Under the pieces are notes generated by a model. The model saw only the letters and a program-made list of their open reading frames with translations, was not told where the DNA came from and searched no databases. From JADJSS01 sp964490845 (GTDB taxonomy: Bacteria; Bacteroidota; Bacteroidia; Chitinophagales; JADIYW01), in contig CAZBED010000005.1 of the NCBI GenBank assembly GCA_964490845.1, forward strand, positions 1-64,000: a stretch of 64,000 nucleotides of DNA, read 5' to 3'. The translations under genes were made by a program, and so were the position numbers. Position 1 is the stretch's first letter. Each line of letters starts with the position of its first letter. This document shows positions 34,297-42,125 of the stretch, piece after piece.

Positions 34297-35473
34297 GTTT
34301 AAAATGCCCAGTCTCGGAGCTGACATGGAAGACGGCATTCTGCGTGAATGGAAGGTGAAGCCGGGTGATACCGTCAAACGAGGTGATATCATTGCCTCTG
34401 TAGAAGTACAAAAAGGCAATATAGATATCGAATGTTTTGATGATGGCACGATAACAAAATTACTGGTCAGCGAAAACGAAAAAGTGCCTGTAGGTATCGT
34501 TATGGCATTAATTCAGCCAATAAACGAGCACCTAACAAGCAAAGAAACGACTGTTCCTTTAGTAAAGACAAAAAGAGATGAAACTGTAATACCTGATATC
34601 AAACAGGAAACAAAAACAGAGGCTATCCTTACCGATAACATAACTACCACCGCCATAAAAGCAACACCGCTGGCAAAAAGAATAGCGGCGGAAAATCAAA
34701 TTGATATATCCACACTGAAAGGAAGTGGCGATGAAGGAGCGATTACCAAAGAAGATGTGGAAAAAGCAATTAACGAACGAACCGTATTGCCGGTTATCTC
34801 TCATTTGACGCCCGCAGAAAACATACGACTGGCAGTAGCTGCCGCTATGAGCAGATCCAACCGCGAGATACCACATTATTATCTGGAAAAAAAGATAGAT
34901 GTTACCAAAGCATTAGCATGGCTTACTGAGCAGAATGCTCAAAGACCAATACAACAACGCCTGTTGCAGGTCGTGTTGTTTTTAAAGGCAAGCGCCAGAG
35001 CACTTCGGGATGTTCCGGAATTAAATGCTGTATGGGAAAATGGATTACAAAAGAAAGAGGGTATTCATATCGGGTTTGTCGTTTCACTCAAAGGCGGTGG
35101 CATTATGGTACCGGCTATTCATGACGTGGATAAAAAGAGTTTGGATGAAATCATGGCATCGCTGAACGATTTGATACCAAGAGCGCGGGCTTTAAAACTG
35201 AGAAGTTCTGAACTCAGCGATTCCACTATCACGATGACCAGTTTGGGAGAAGGCGGTGCAGACAAGGTGTATGGTGTTATCTATCCGCCGCAGGTTGCCA
35301 TCATTGGCGTTGGGGGCATTCTGAAAGAAATAATGGCTTTAAACGGAGAAAACCGTGAACATGCGTATATTTACGCTACACTGGCAGGTGACCACCGGGC
35401 TACCGACGGGCTAACAGGCAGTAAATTTTTAGCGGCATTCCATCATTACTTACAACAACCGGAATCCTTATGA
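34289..35473 (+). CDS. Dihydrolipoamide acyltransferase (E2) with one lipoyl domain
   Basis: 394 residues. One lipoyl domain (about 3-78) with the modifiable lysine probably Lys42 in VEVQKGNIDIE, where DKA is usual; a linker; a peripheral-subunit-binding domain (about 128-165, KATPLAKRIAAENQIDISTLKGSG); and a catalytic domain with the DHRATDG signature (about 370). Transfers the acyl group from lipoate to an acceptor, classically CoA. No E3 gene lies in the cluster, although the E3-binding domain is there, so E3 must come from elsewhere. Overlaps the ACP start by four bases. Confidence 0.92.
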   Translation: MIEFKMPSLGADMEDGILREWKVKPGDTVKRGDIIASVEVQKGNIDIECFDDGTITKLLVSENEKVPVGIVMALIQPINEHLTSKETTVPLVKTKRDETVIPDIKQETKTEAILTDNITTTAIKATPLAKRIAAENQIDISTLKGSGDEGAITKEDVEKAINERTVLPVISHLTPAENIRLAVAAAMSRSNREIPHYYLEKKIDVTKALAWLTEQNAQRPIQQRLLQVVLFLKASARALRDVPELNAVWENGLQKKEGIHIGFVVSLKGGGIMVPAIHDVDKKSLDEIMASLNDLIPRARALKLRSSELSDSTITMTSLGEGGADKVYGVIYPPQVAIIGVGGILKEIMALNGENREHAYIYATLAGDHRATDGLTGSKFLAAFHHYLQQPESL

Positions 35474-35715
35474 ATGAACAAACGATAAAAGATGCAGTAA
35501 TCGCTATTCTGCTGAACATTGCACCGGATGCGGATACGGCTTCAATAACAGATGAGACCAATTTCCGCACTGATCTTGGAATGGATTCCTTTGATTTCCT
35601 GCAATTAATGACTGCTGTCAGTGAAAAATTTGAACTGGATATTCCCGAACAGGATTATGCCAATGTATCAACACTGAAATATTTAACCGATTATATTGTA
35701 GCAAAGAAAGTTTAA
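35470..35715 (+). CDS. Acyl carrier protein fused to the E1/E2 operon
   Basis: 81 residues, acidic, four-helix carrier fold. The phosphopantetheine site is Ser40 in LGMDSFDFLQLM, the classic DS motif, followed by FELDIPEQDYANVSTL. It starts inside the E2 stop (ATGA overlap), so it is made together with E2, and the next gene starts 3 bases after its stop. It could accept the acyl group from E2 or be loaded by the acyl-CoA synthetase; this role is inferred from gene order only. Distinct from the housekeeping ACP, which normally sits beside fabF. Confidence 0.88.
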   Translation: MNEQTIKDAVIAILLNIAPDADTASITDETNFRTDLGMDSFDFLQLMTAVSEKFELDIPEQDYANVSTLKYLTDYIVAKKV

Positions 35716-35718
35716 CGA

Positions 35719-36312
35719 ATGAATGAGCTTCTGAGATGCCTGAAAGATACAGACGTGAGTATTTTTCATTTCATCAATCAAACGATAGCTAATCCTGTAT
35801 TTGACGTCCTGATGCCTTTGTTGAGAACGGCCACCACCTGGATTCCGCTGTATATTATTTTAAGTGCGTATGTAATTCACACCCGTAAAAGAGAAGCCTG
35901 GGTTTATATACTGTATATGTTGATTGCATTTGCATTAGCAGATTCAATAACACACAATATCCTAAAGCCGTTTTTTAACCGGTCACGCCCCTGCTATAAT
36001 GAATTCATTTCAGTCCGGCTATTAGTGAGCCATTGCGGTGGCAGATTAGGTTTTCCATCCACTCATGCATCCAATCATATGGCCATGGCACTCAGTATCC
36101 TGCTAAGCAGCATTTTTTCAAATAAATGGATAAACCTTAGCTGGATTTTTTGGGCAGCAATTATTGGATTCGCTCAGATATACGTCGGGTTGCACTACCC
36201 CTCCGATATTATCGCAGGCTTTATAACAGGCAGTATACTGGCATACATAAATTTCAAACTGGTATTACCGGCACTAAAAGCCAGACACTATAAGTTTATC
36301 CAAAAAAAATAA
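35719..36312 (+). CDS. PAP2-family membrane phosphatase
   Basis: 197 residues with about five or six membrane segments. The three phosphatase motifs are present: KPFFNRSRP (83-91), PSTH (113-116), and GLHYPSD with His159 and Asp163. Dephosphorylates lipid phosphates such as undecaprenyl pyrophosphate or phosphatidic acid at the membrane. It follows the ACP by 3 bases and so may be in the same message, though PAP2 genes often lie in unrelated operons. Confidence 0.9.
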   Translation: MNELLRCLKDTDVSIFHFINQTIANPVFDVLMPLLRTATTWIPLYIILSAYVIHTRKREAWVYILYMLIAFALADSITHNILKPFFNRSRPCYNEFISVRLLVSHCGGRLGFPSTHASNHMAMALSILLSSIFSNKWINLSWIFWAAIIGFAQIYVGLHYPSDIIAGFITGSILAYINFKLVLPALKARHYKFIQKK

Positions 36313-36323
36313 GAGAAAAATTG

Positions 36324-36398
36324 GGACAACGATGGGGTTCGAACCCACGACCCTCGGAACCACAATCCGATGCTCTAACCAACTGAGCTACGATGTCC
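36324..36398 (-). tRNA. tRNA-His (GTG)
   Basis: Reading the minus strand from 36398: an extra G (-1) precedes acceptor GACATCG, then TA, D-arm GCTC, anticodon loop TTGTGGT with GTG, a T-arm with TTCGAAC, and acceptor strand CGTTGTC plus C73. The extra G opposite C73 is the hallmark of tRNA-His. One T:T mismatch is at acceptor pair 5:68. No CCA is encoded. It follows PAP2 on the opposite strand. Confidence 0.93.
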
Positions 36399-36492
36399 AT
36401 TTACATTATAAGAACGGACTGCAAAGATAGAATTTTATTTTAAAAACAGAAATTCTGGTTTTTTTACTTAAGAAATACTTAATGTAGAAAGA

Positions 36493-36526
36493 AAAAAGCC
36501 GACTCATATCAACGAGACGGCTTTTA
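36493..36526 (-). terminator. Rho-independent terminator after ahcY
   Basis: AAAAGCCG-A-CTC (36494-36505) pairs with GAG-A-CGGCTTTT (36514-36525), with an 8-base loop. On the minus strand it gives a GC-rich stem and a T tract, 41 bases after the ahcY stop. It could also act on the other strand. Confidence 0.8.
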
Positions 36527-36566
36527 TAAGATGCTAAAACAAGTTCAGCATGACGATGCATATCTA

Positions 36567-37895
36567 CTAGTATCTATAGTACTCCGGTTTGTAAGGACCA
36601 GCCACAGGAATGTTCAAATAAGCACTTTGTTCAGGAGTTAATTCATCCAGTTCCACGCCTATCTTAGCCAGGTGTAAACGGGCAACTTTTTCATCTAAAT
36701 GCTTTGGTAACATGTACACCTTGTTTTCGTATTTGTCAGCGTTAGCCCACAACTCTAACTGAGCAATCACCTGATTGGAGAAAGAGTTAGACATTACAAA
36801 GGAAGGGTGACCGGTAGCGCAACCTAAGTTCACTAAACGACCTTCAGCCAGCAAGATGATGTCTTTACCGTCAATGGTATATAAATCAACCTGTGGTTTG
36901 ATGGTGTTTTTAGTATGACCGTAGTTTGTGTTCAACCAGGCAACATCAATCTCGATGTCAAAGTGGCCTATGTTACAAACAATCGCTTTATCTTTCATGG
37001 ATTTGAAATGTTCACCTGTGATGATGTCACGACAACCTGTAGTTGTCACGATAATGTCCGCTTCTTTTACCGCATCTTTCATTTTTTTCACTTCAAAACC
37101 TTCCATGGCAGCCTGTAATGCACAAATCGGGTCGATTTCTGTAATGATGACGCGAGCACCGGCACCACGTAATGATTCCGCAGAACCTTTACCTACGTCA
37201 CCAAAACCGGCAACCACCGCCACTTTACCTGCAATCATTACATCAGTAGCACGACGGATCGCATCTACACAACTTTCACGGCAGCCGTATTTGTTGTCAA
37301 ATTTGGATTTTGTAACCGAATCGTTGATATTGATAGCCGGAATCAGTAAAGTTCCGTGCTCCATTCTTTCGTATAAACGGTGAACCCCTGTAGTGGTTTC
37401 TTCCGATAAACCTCTGATGCCTTTCGCCAGTTCAGGATAGTTATCAAACACCATATTGGTTAAGTCGCCGCCGTCATCCAGAATCATATTTAACGGACGG
37501 TCAGGAGAACCAAAGAACAAAGTTTGTTCGATGCACCAGTTGAATTCTTCTTCATTCAGGCCTTTCCATGCAAATACCGGAATACCGGCAGCAGCAATGG
37601 CAGCGGCAGCGTGGTCCTGAGTAGAGAAAATGTTGCAGGAAGACCAGGTCACTTCTGCGCCTAAAGCCACCAACGTTTCAATCAACACTGCCGTTTGAAT
37701 CGTCATGTGTAAGCAACCCGCGATACGAGCACCTTTTAAAGGCTGAGAAGGACCAAATTCTTCACGAAGTGCCATTAAACCAGGCATTTCCGCTTCAGCA
37801 AGCGTTATTTCTTTGCGACCCCATTCTGCAAGGGACATGTCTTTAACTTTGTATTTCAAGCTAAAGTCAATAGAGGATGATGTAGTAGTTGACAT
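36567..37895 (-). CDS. ahcY: Adenosylhomocysteinase
   Basis: 442 residues. Splits S-adenosylhomocysteine into adenosine and homocysteine, using tightly bound NAD. Recognisable: GCLHMTIQTAVLIETLVALGAEV, WSSCNIFSTQDHAAAA, the NAD motif GFGDVGKGSAESLRGAG, KDIILLAEGRLVNLGCATGHPSFVMSNSFSNQ and the C-terminal PYKPEYYRY. Both the lysine of the closing loop and the histidine motif are intact. A single gene with its own -7 box and terminator. Confidence 0.98.
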   Translation of the reverse strand: MSTTTSSSIDFSLKYKVKDMSLAEWGRKEITLAEAEMPGLMALREEFGPSQPLKGARIAGCLHMTIQTAVLIETLVALGAEVTWSSCNIFSTQDHAAAAIAAAGIPVFAWKGLNEEEFNWCIEQTLFFGSPDRPLNMILDDGGDLTNMVFDNYPELAKGIRGLSEETTTGVHRLYERMEHGTLLIPAININDSVTKSKFDNKYGCRESCVDAIRRATDVMIAGKVAVVAGFGDVGKGSAESLRGAGARVIITEIDPICALQAAMEGFEVKKMKDAVKEADIIVTTTGCRDIITGEHFKSMKDKAIVCNIGHFDIEIDVAWLNTNYGHTKNTIKPQVDLYTIDGKDIILLAEGRLVNLGCATGHPSFVMSNSFSNQVIAQLELWANADKYENKVYMLPKHLDEKVARLHLAKIGVELDELTPEQSAYLNIPVAGPYKPEYYRY

Positions 37896-37914
37896 ATTTT
37901 TTGTTTTGTTGACG

Positions 37915-37922
37915 CAAAATTA
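37915..37922 (-). promoter_or_regulatory. -7 element of ahcY
   Basis: TAATTTTG on the minus strand (37922 to 37915) matches TAnnTTTG and lies 20 bases before the ATG at 37895. The -33 region falls at the edge of the 153-bp repeat that begins at 37938. Confidence 0.55.
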
Positions 37923-37937
37923 CATCATCGTATTTAA

Positions 37938-38243
37938 TAAAAAGTTGTCTTGTGGCAAGAAATGAAAATGTCTGAATATTGATTTTTCATAAGTGTTTGT
38001 ATTAGAATCATTCTCAGCAGAGTATCCTGAAAGGTACTCTGCGTTTGTAATTACTACGCAGAGTCCTCTACGAGAGACTCTGCTATGAAATAAAAAGTTG
38101 TCTTGTGGCAAGAAATGAAAATGTCTGAATATTGATTTTCATAAGTGTTTGTATTAGAATCATTCTCAGCAGAGTATCCTGAAAGGTACTCTGCGCTTGT
38201 AATGACTACGCAGAGTCCTCTACGAGAGACTCTGCTATGAAAT
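37938..38243. repeat. 153-bp tandem repeat, two copies with paired hairpins
   Basis: Two direct copies, 37938-38090 and 38091-38243, differ by one deleted T and about two substitutions. Each holds two hairpins sharing a CAGAGT arm: CAGAGTA...TACTCTG and GCAGAGT-C-CTCT...AGAG-ACTCTGC. The region 37896-38361 contains no gene; the stretch fits a REP/BIME-like dispersed element. It differs in sequence from the repeats at 1-592. Unknown function. Confidence 0.8.
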
Positions 38244-38286
38244 AAGAGACGTAACCGCAATATCAGGAAGAAAATTGGTTTAAATA

Positions 38287-38318
38287 TTTGGAAATATGTC
38301 GGGTTGCCTCTATTTTTG
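38287..38318 (+). promoter_or_regulatory. Promoter of the deacetylase-formyltransferase pair
   Basis: TTTG (38287-38290) and TATTTTTG (38311-38318) are separated by exactly 20 bases, a full consensus promoter. The start should be near 38325, about 37 bases before the ATG at 38362, so the in-frame TTG at 38344 is possible but unlikely to be needed. Confidence 0.75.
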
Positions 38319-38361
38319 GTTGTGAGATTTATTTTCACGATTTTTGAGTGAATCTACCGAT

Positions 38362-39285
38362 ATGATAAGAAATTTTCTGTTTCATCGTGTATATCCGGAA
38401 CGGGATATTCTGTGGGACCCCATGGATGTAAAACTTTTTGAGAAATGCATCAAGCATCTTTCCGGCAATTACGATGTCGTCCGTATTGAAGATTTGGTCA
38501 AATCGGGGAATATACAGGGCAGAAACAAATACGCTACCATCAATTTTGACGACGGCTACAAAGACAATATTGACTATGCCGCCGACATACTGGAAAAATA
38601 CCACTGCAAGGCTTCCTTTTATGTGGTGACGGATTGCATTGACAGAAACGTGCCGACGTGGACTCATGTGTTAGAGCATACCTTCCAGCACACGAAACAT
38701 TCCAGAATCGATTTAAACTACGATTTTTTAGCTCCTGAATTACGAGTATCGGAACTAAAGACAAAAGAAGAAAGGATAGCCTATGTCAAGAAGCTGAAAC
38801 CTTTTTTAAAGAATATATCCCACGCAAACAGGACGGAAGTGCTGGAAAATGTGGTAAAGAGCTTTTCCGATGCCGAGTTGCCCAAATTAATGATGAACTG
38901 GGATGACCTGAAACAACTCCACCAGGCAGGCCATTACATCGGCTCCCACACCGTAACACATTGCATGCTCGGAACAATGGACAATCTCGACGAAATAAGA
39001 TATGAACTGCAGCATTCCGCTCAAACTATACAACAGCATCTCGGCTATTTTCCGGTGACCATATCCTATCCCGTTGGAAGTTTCAACGAAACCACCAAAA
39101 AGCTAAGCAAAGAAGCCGGTTATGAAATCGGCCTGGCTGTCAAACAAAATACCTACGATCCGCAAAAAGACGATGTGTTTGAAATCCCCAGGATAGAACT
39201 GTATAATGAACCCTGGTGGAAAACCAGACTAAGAATCACAAACACACTTGAAAATATAAAAACATTAATCGGTTATAAGAAATGA
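38362..39285 (+). CDS. Polysaccharide deacetylase-family protein (NodB-like)
   Basis: 307 residues from ATG at 38362. The NodB metal triad is visible: FDD in NFDDGYKDN (about 77-85) and SHTVTH with the HxxxH ligands (GSHTVTHCMLG, about 194-204), plus VTISYPVGSF, which holds the motif with the catalytic region. Removes N- or O-acetyl groups from a glycan. No signal peptide, so it works in the cytosol or on a lipid-linked glycan. The stop overlaps the next ATG by four bases. Confidence 0.88.
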   Translation: MIRNFLFHRVYPERDILWDPMDVKLFEKCIKHLSGNYDVVRIEDLVKSGNIQGRNKYATINFDDGYKDNIDYAADILEKYHCKASFYVVTDCIDRNVPTWTHVLEHTFQHTKHSRIDLNYDFLAPELRVSELKTKEERIAYVKKLKPFLKNISHANRTEVLENVVKSFSDAELPKLMMNWDDLKQLHQAGHYIGSHTVTHCMLGTMDNLDEIRYELQHSAQTIQQHLGYFPVTISYPVGSFNETTKKLSKEAGYEIGLAVKQNTYDPQKDDVFEIPRIELYNEPWWKTRLRITNTLENIKTLIGYKK

Positions 39286-40085
39286 AAATTGTTCTCTGGA
39301 TAGGCAACGAATCCAACCAAAAGGCACTGGCGAATAAGATACAGGCGCAATACCCTATTAGTGGTATTATTCTGGAAAGCAGAAAGACCAAAACCAAAAT
39401 CACCCTGGCTAAGATTATAGAAAAAGTAGTGGAAAAACTGTTTTTAAAAGCTATTGCTGACGCATGGTGGGGAATGAAACGCTACTACAATGACATTTAT
39501 CCCGACTATCCTCAGGTAAAAACGATTGATGTGGAAAACATCAACTCCCAGGCTGCTTTTGATTTCACAACAGAACTAGCGCCGGATTTAATTATCGTTT
39601 CCGGTACGAGATTATTAAAAGAAAAGATGTTGTCCATAAAACCGGATATAGGTATATTGAATCTACATACTGGCTTGTCCCCTTATGTAAAGGGCGGACC
39701 GAACTGTACCAACTGGTGTATTGCCACTAAACAATATCACCTTATCGGCAATACCATTATGTGGATCGATTTGGGAATTGATACCGGCAATATCATCACC
39801 ACTGAATTTACAGCATTTGACGGCAATGAGAGTTTACTGGACGTTCATAAGAAGGTAATGGATCATGCACATCAACTATATATGAAAGCCATCGGGTTTC
39901 TGATAAACGGCAATCATTCCAATGTAAAACAAAACGACATCGCTAAAGGCACCACCTACTATACCCGGCAGTGGGGCCTGAAAGAAAAAATCAGGCTGGT
40001 ATGGAACATGAAAGACTTCCGCAAGAGCATAAAATCCGGAGCAACTGAAAGACTGAAAAAAGATATTGTCACCGTTCCGATTTAA
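39282..40085 (+). CDS. Formyltransferase-family protein (Fmt/ArnA-like)
   Basis: 267 residues. A Rossmann-like formyl transferase fold: APDLIIVSGTRLL, the signature NLHTGLSPYVKGGPN (N and H as catalytic residues; about 126-140), and DTGNIITTEF with the catalytic Asp nearby. Formylates an amino group using 10-formyl-tetrahydrofolate. Coupled to the deacetylase, it may formylate an amino sugar just freed of its acetyl group, similar to N-formyl sugar pathways; that is inference. Acts in the cytosol. Confidence 0.86.
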   Translation: MKIVLWIGNESNQKALANKIQAQYPISGIILESRKTKTKITLAKIIEKVVEKLFLKAIADAWWGMKRYYNDIYPDYPQVKTIDVENINSQAAFDFTTELAPDLIIVSGTRLLKEKMLSIKPDIGILNLHTGLSPYVKGGPNCTNWCIATKQYHLIGNTIMWIDLGIDTGNIITTEFTAFDGNESLLDVHKKVMDHAHQLYMKAIGFLINGNHSNVKQNDIAKGTTYYTRQWGLKEKIRLVWNMKDFRKSIKSGATERLKKDIVTVPI

Positions 40086-40178
40086 GGATGCACGCAGGAT
40101 AATTATTTTAACTTATCGATTTGTATCTTCACCAAATGAAATATGTTTGGAGAGAATACCATTTAATTAAAATAAAAA

Positions 40179-40624
40179 GTGAAAATAGTGAAAAACTATA
40201 AGCAATATAATGACCAATATTTTTCAAGGTGGGCACCTGTATATGACGTATTTGAAATTCTCCTGGCTGATGTCCGAAGAGATATTACAAAAACAATCCA
40301 TCCCGTCGGCAAATCAGTTTTAGATGTTGGAACCGGAGCCTGGGATTACACGATATGCCATTAGAAATAAGAACTTTAGTATTAAAGGAAGTAAAACGAG
40401 TTTTAAAAAGTAACGGAAAACTATTCATCTTAGATTATGATTTACCCCAAAACGATTTTCTAGGAACTGTTTCATCTCACTTGATTAATCTACTTGAGAG
40501 TAAATACTACCTTGATTTTATTAAAGCTGATTTTGAGTCTTACCTGAGTACACTTGGATTTAAAATGGAGAAAAAAACAAACTATCTGTTTGGATATTTA
40601 AGATTTATCACCCTGACCAAATAA
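40179..40624 (+). pseudogene. SAM-dependent methyltransferase broken by an internal deletion
   Basis: The 5' part, from GTG at 40179, gives KNYKQYNDQYFSRWAPVYDVFEILLADVRR and then motif I VLDVGTGA, and stops at 40364. The 3' part in another frame begins LHDMPLEIRTLVLKEVKRVLK and runs to 40624. In intact relatives about 60 residues lie between these points, including the SAM-binding acid. The seam lies near 40347-40350, so a deletion removed the middle and shifted the frame. Clearly non-functional. The gene stands after the formyltransferase. Confidence 0.88.
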
Positions 40625-40644
40625 AGTTTTTACCCCTGAAGTTT

Positions 40645-41211
40645 TCATCGAATATTCTTCTTAATCCTACTCAGGGAAGTCGGCGTCACCCCGATAAAGG
40701 AAGCGAGGTATTTCTGCGGAATGGACTGCAGCAATTCCGGTTTATTCAATAAATCAAGATAGCGTTGTTCTGCCGAATCGCGCTGCAGGGCGGTAAAGCG
40801 TTGCAGCAGATGCAATATCACATCCTCCCAGAATTTGCGCATCATCTCCTGCATTTTCGGATGAGTAACATACAATTTATTCAGTTCAGCTTTAGGCAGA
40901 TACAAGACTTCGCTGTCCTCAATGGCCTGCAGGAAATAATTGGTAGGCGTTTCACTGATGAAGCTGTAAATTTCAATAGCAGATGAGTGTTTGAGTGCAA
41001 ACCAGACAGATACTTCCACTTCATCCAGCAAATAATATAACCGCAAACAGCCTCTTTGCACAAAAATCAAGTCTTTGCAGATTTCGCCCTGCATCAGCAC
41101 GAACTCATTTTTTTTGATTTTTTTTAACCTGAATTTGTTGACAATATCCTCTAATTCCGCGTCCGGAAGCGGCACGTAATCATTAAAGAATTTTTTTAGC
41201 TCTGCGGACAT
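40645..41211 (-). CDS. Crp/Fnr-family transcriptional regulator
   Basis: 188 residues from ATG at 41211; an upstream in-frame ATG at 41229 would lie within the promoter. N-terminal cyclic-nucleotide-type beta roll (FVLMQGEICKDLIFVQRGCLRLYYL), a long dimer helix, and a short C-terminal helix-turn-helix (YLASFIGVTPTSLSRIKKNI). This short Bacteroidota subgroup usually lacks the cAMP-binding arginine, and I see none. It is divergent from the hydrolase gene, 44 bases apart, and may control it. Confidence 0.9.
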   Translation of the reverse strand: MSAELKKFFNDYVPLPDAELEDIVNKFRLKKIKKNEFVLMQGEICKDLIFVQRGCLRLYYLLDEVEVSVWFALKHSSAIEIYSFISETPTNYFLQAIEDSEVLYLPKAELNKLYVTHPKMQEMMRKFWEDVILHLLQRFTALQRDSAEQRYLDLLNKPELLQSIPQKYLASFIGVTPTSLSRIKKNIR

Positions 41212-41222
41212 AATTGACACTT

Positions 41223-41230
41223 CAAACATA
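41223..41230 (-). promoter_or_regulatory. -7 element of the Crp-type regulator gene
   Basis: TATGTTTG on the minus strand (41230 to 41223) matches TAnnTTTG and lies 11 bases from the ATG at 41211. This supports the shorter start. The short gap between divergent genes forces both promoters to overlap. Confidence 0.5.
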
Positions 41231-41255
41231 AATAAAAAAATGCTATTTTTATAAT

Positions 41256-42125
41256 ATGAACATAGATGAATGGAAATCAAAAGGCCAATACACCAAAGTG
41301 TATGGACATTCCGTTTTTAACATTCATCTACAACATAACCAACCAACCATCGCCTTCTTACATGGCTACCCGTCTGCATCATTCGATTATTATAAAGTCC
41401 TGCCCTTTATAGAAAAGGATTACTCCTGTATTATTCACGACCATTTAGGTTTCGGGCTATCCGATAAGCCTGTTCAGTATTCTTATTCCCTGATTGAACA
41501 GGCCGAAATTGCGATGGAATTATGGAAGCAGCTAGGCCTGAAAGAAATTCATCTGGTCTCACATGATTACGGGACAACCGTTGCAAATGAAATCATAGTA
41601 CGCAGTCAGCAAGGCTTCGAACCTGTAAAACTAAAATCAGTCACTTTTTGTAATGGCAGCATGCATATTGAACTGGCACACTTGAAACTTGTTCAAAAAT
41701 TGCTGAAGCACCCGGTTTGGGGTAAATATATCGTTGCCATGATGAACAAACACACTTTTATCAAAACCATGCAGGATATCTGGTTTGACAAAAAATTATG
41801 TGATTTAAATGAAATGAATGAACTGTGGAAGCTGATGCAGCTTAATGCAGGAAAAGATGTCTTGCATAAAATATCTCAGTATAATAACGAACGCGTGAAA
41901 TACTGGCATCGCTGGATACCGGCGCTGACGCAATTAGATATTCCAACCCACATACTGTGGGCACAGCAGGATCCAATCGCGGTGAAAGCCATTGCGGAGC
42001 AATTACAAAAAGAAATACCTAATTCAGTTTATACTAAAATAGACAACTGCGGGCACTACCCAATGCTGGAAAAACCGGAAGAATGGGGTAAAAAAATGAC
42101 AGCATTTATAGCAGGTATTAATTAA
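41256..42125 (+). CDS. Alpha/beta hydrolase with Asp nucleophile (epoxide hydrolase/haloalkane dehalogenase type)
   Basis: 289 residues. Oxyanion motif HGYP (36-39), HDHLGFGLSDKP (61-72), nucleophile elbow VSHDYGTT with Asp104 (aspartate instead of serine, the sign of epoxide hydrolases and haloalkane dehalogenases), acid near WAQQDPI and catalytic CGHYPMLEKP with His267. It hydrolyses an epoxide or carbon-halogen bond; the substrate is unknown. Divergent from the Crp-type regulator. Its last 8 bases overlap the symporter gene tail to tail. Confidence 0.88.
   Translation: MNIDEWKSKGQYTKVYGHSVFNIHLQHNQPTIAFLHGYPSASFDYYKVLPFIEKDYSCIIHDHLGFGLSDKPVQYSYSLIEQAEIAMELWKQLGLKEIHLVSHDYGTTVANEIIVRSQQGFEPVKLKSVTFCNGSMHIELAHLKLVQKLLKHPVWGKYIVAMMNKHTFIKTMQDIWFDKKLCDLNEMNELWKLMQLNAGKDVLHKISQYNNERVKYWHRWIPALTQLDIPTHILWAQQDPIAVKAIAEQLQKEIPNSVYTKIDNCGHYPMLEKPEEWGKKMTAFIAGIN

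Noticed and set aside
37938..38243. Proteins encoded on the minus strand in the 153-bp repeats
   Set aside because: The frames follow the repeat period, have no family likeness and no start context; they are by-products of the repeat.
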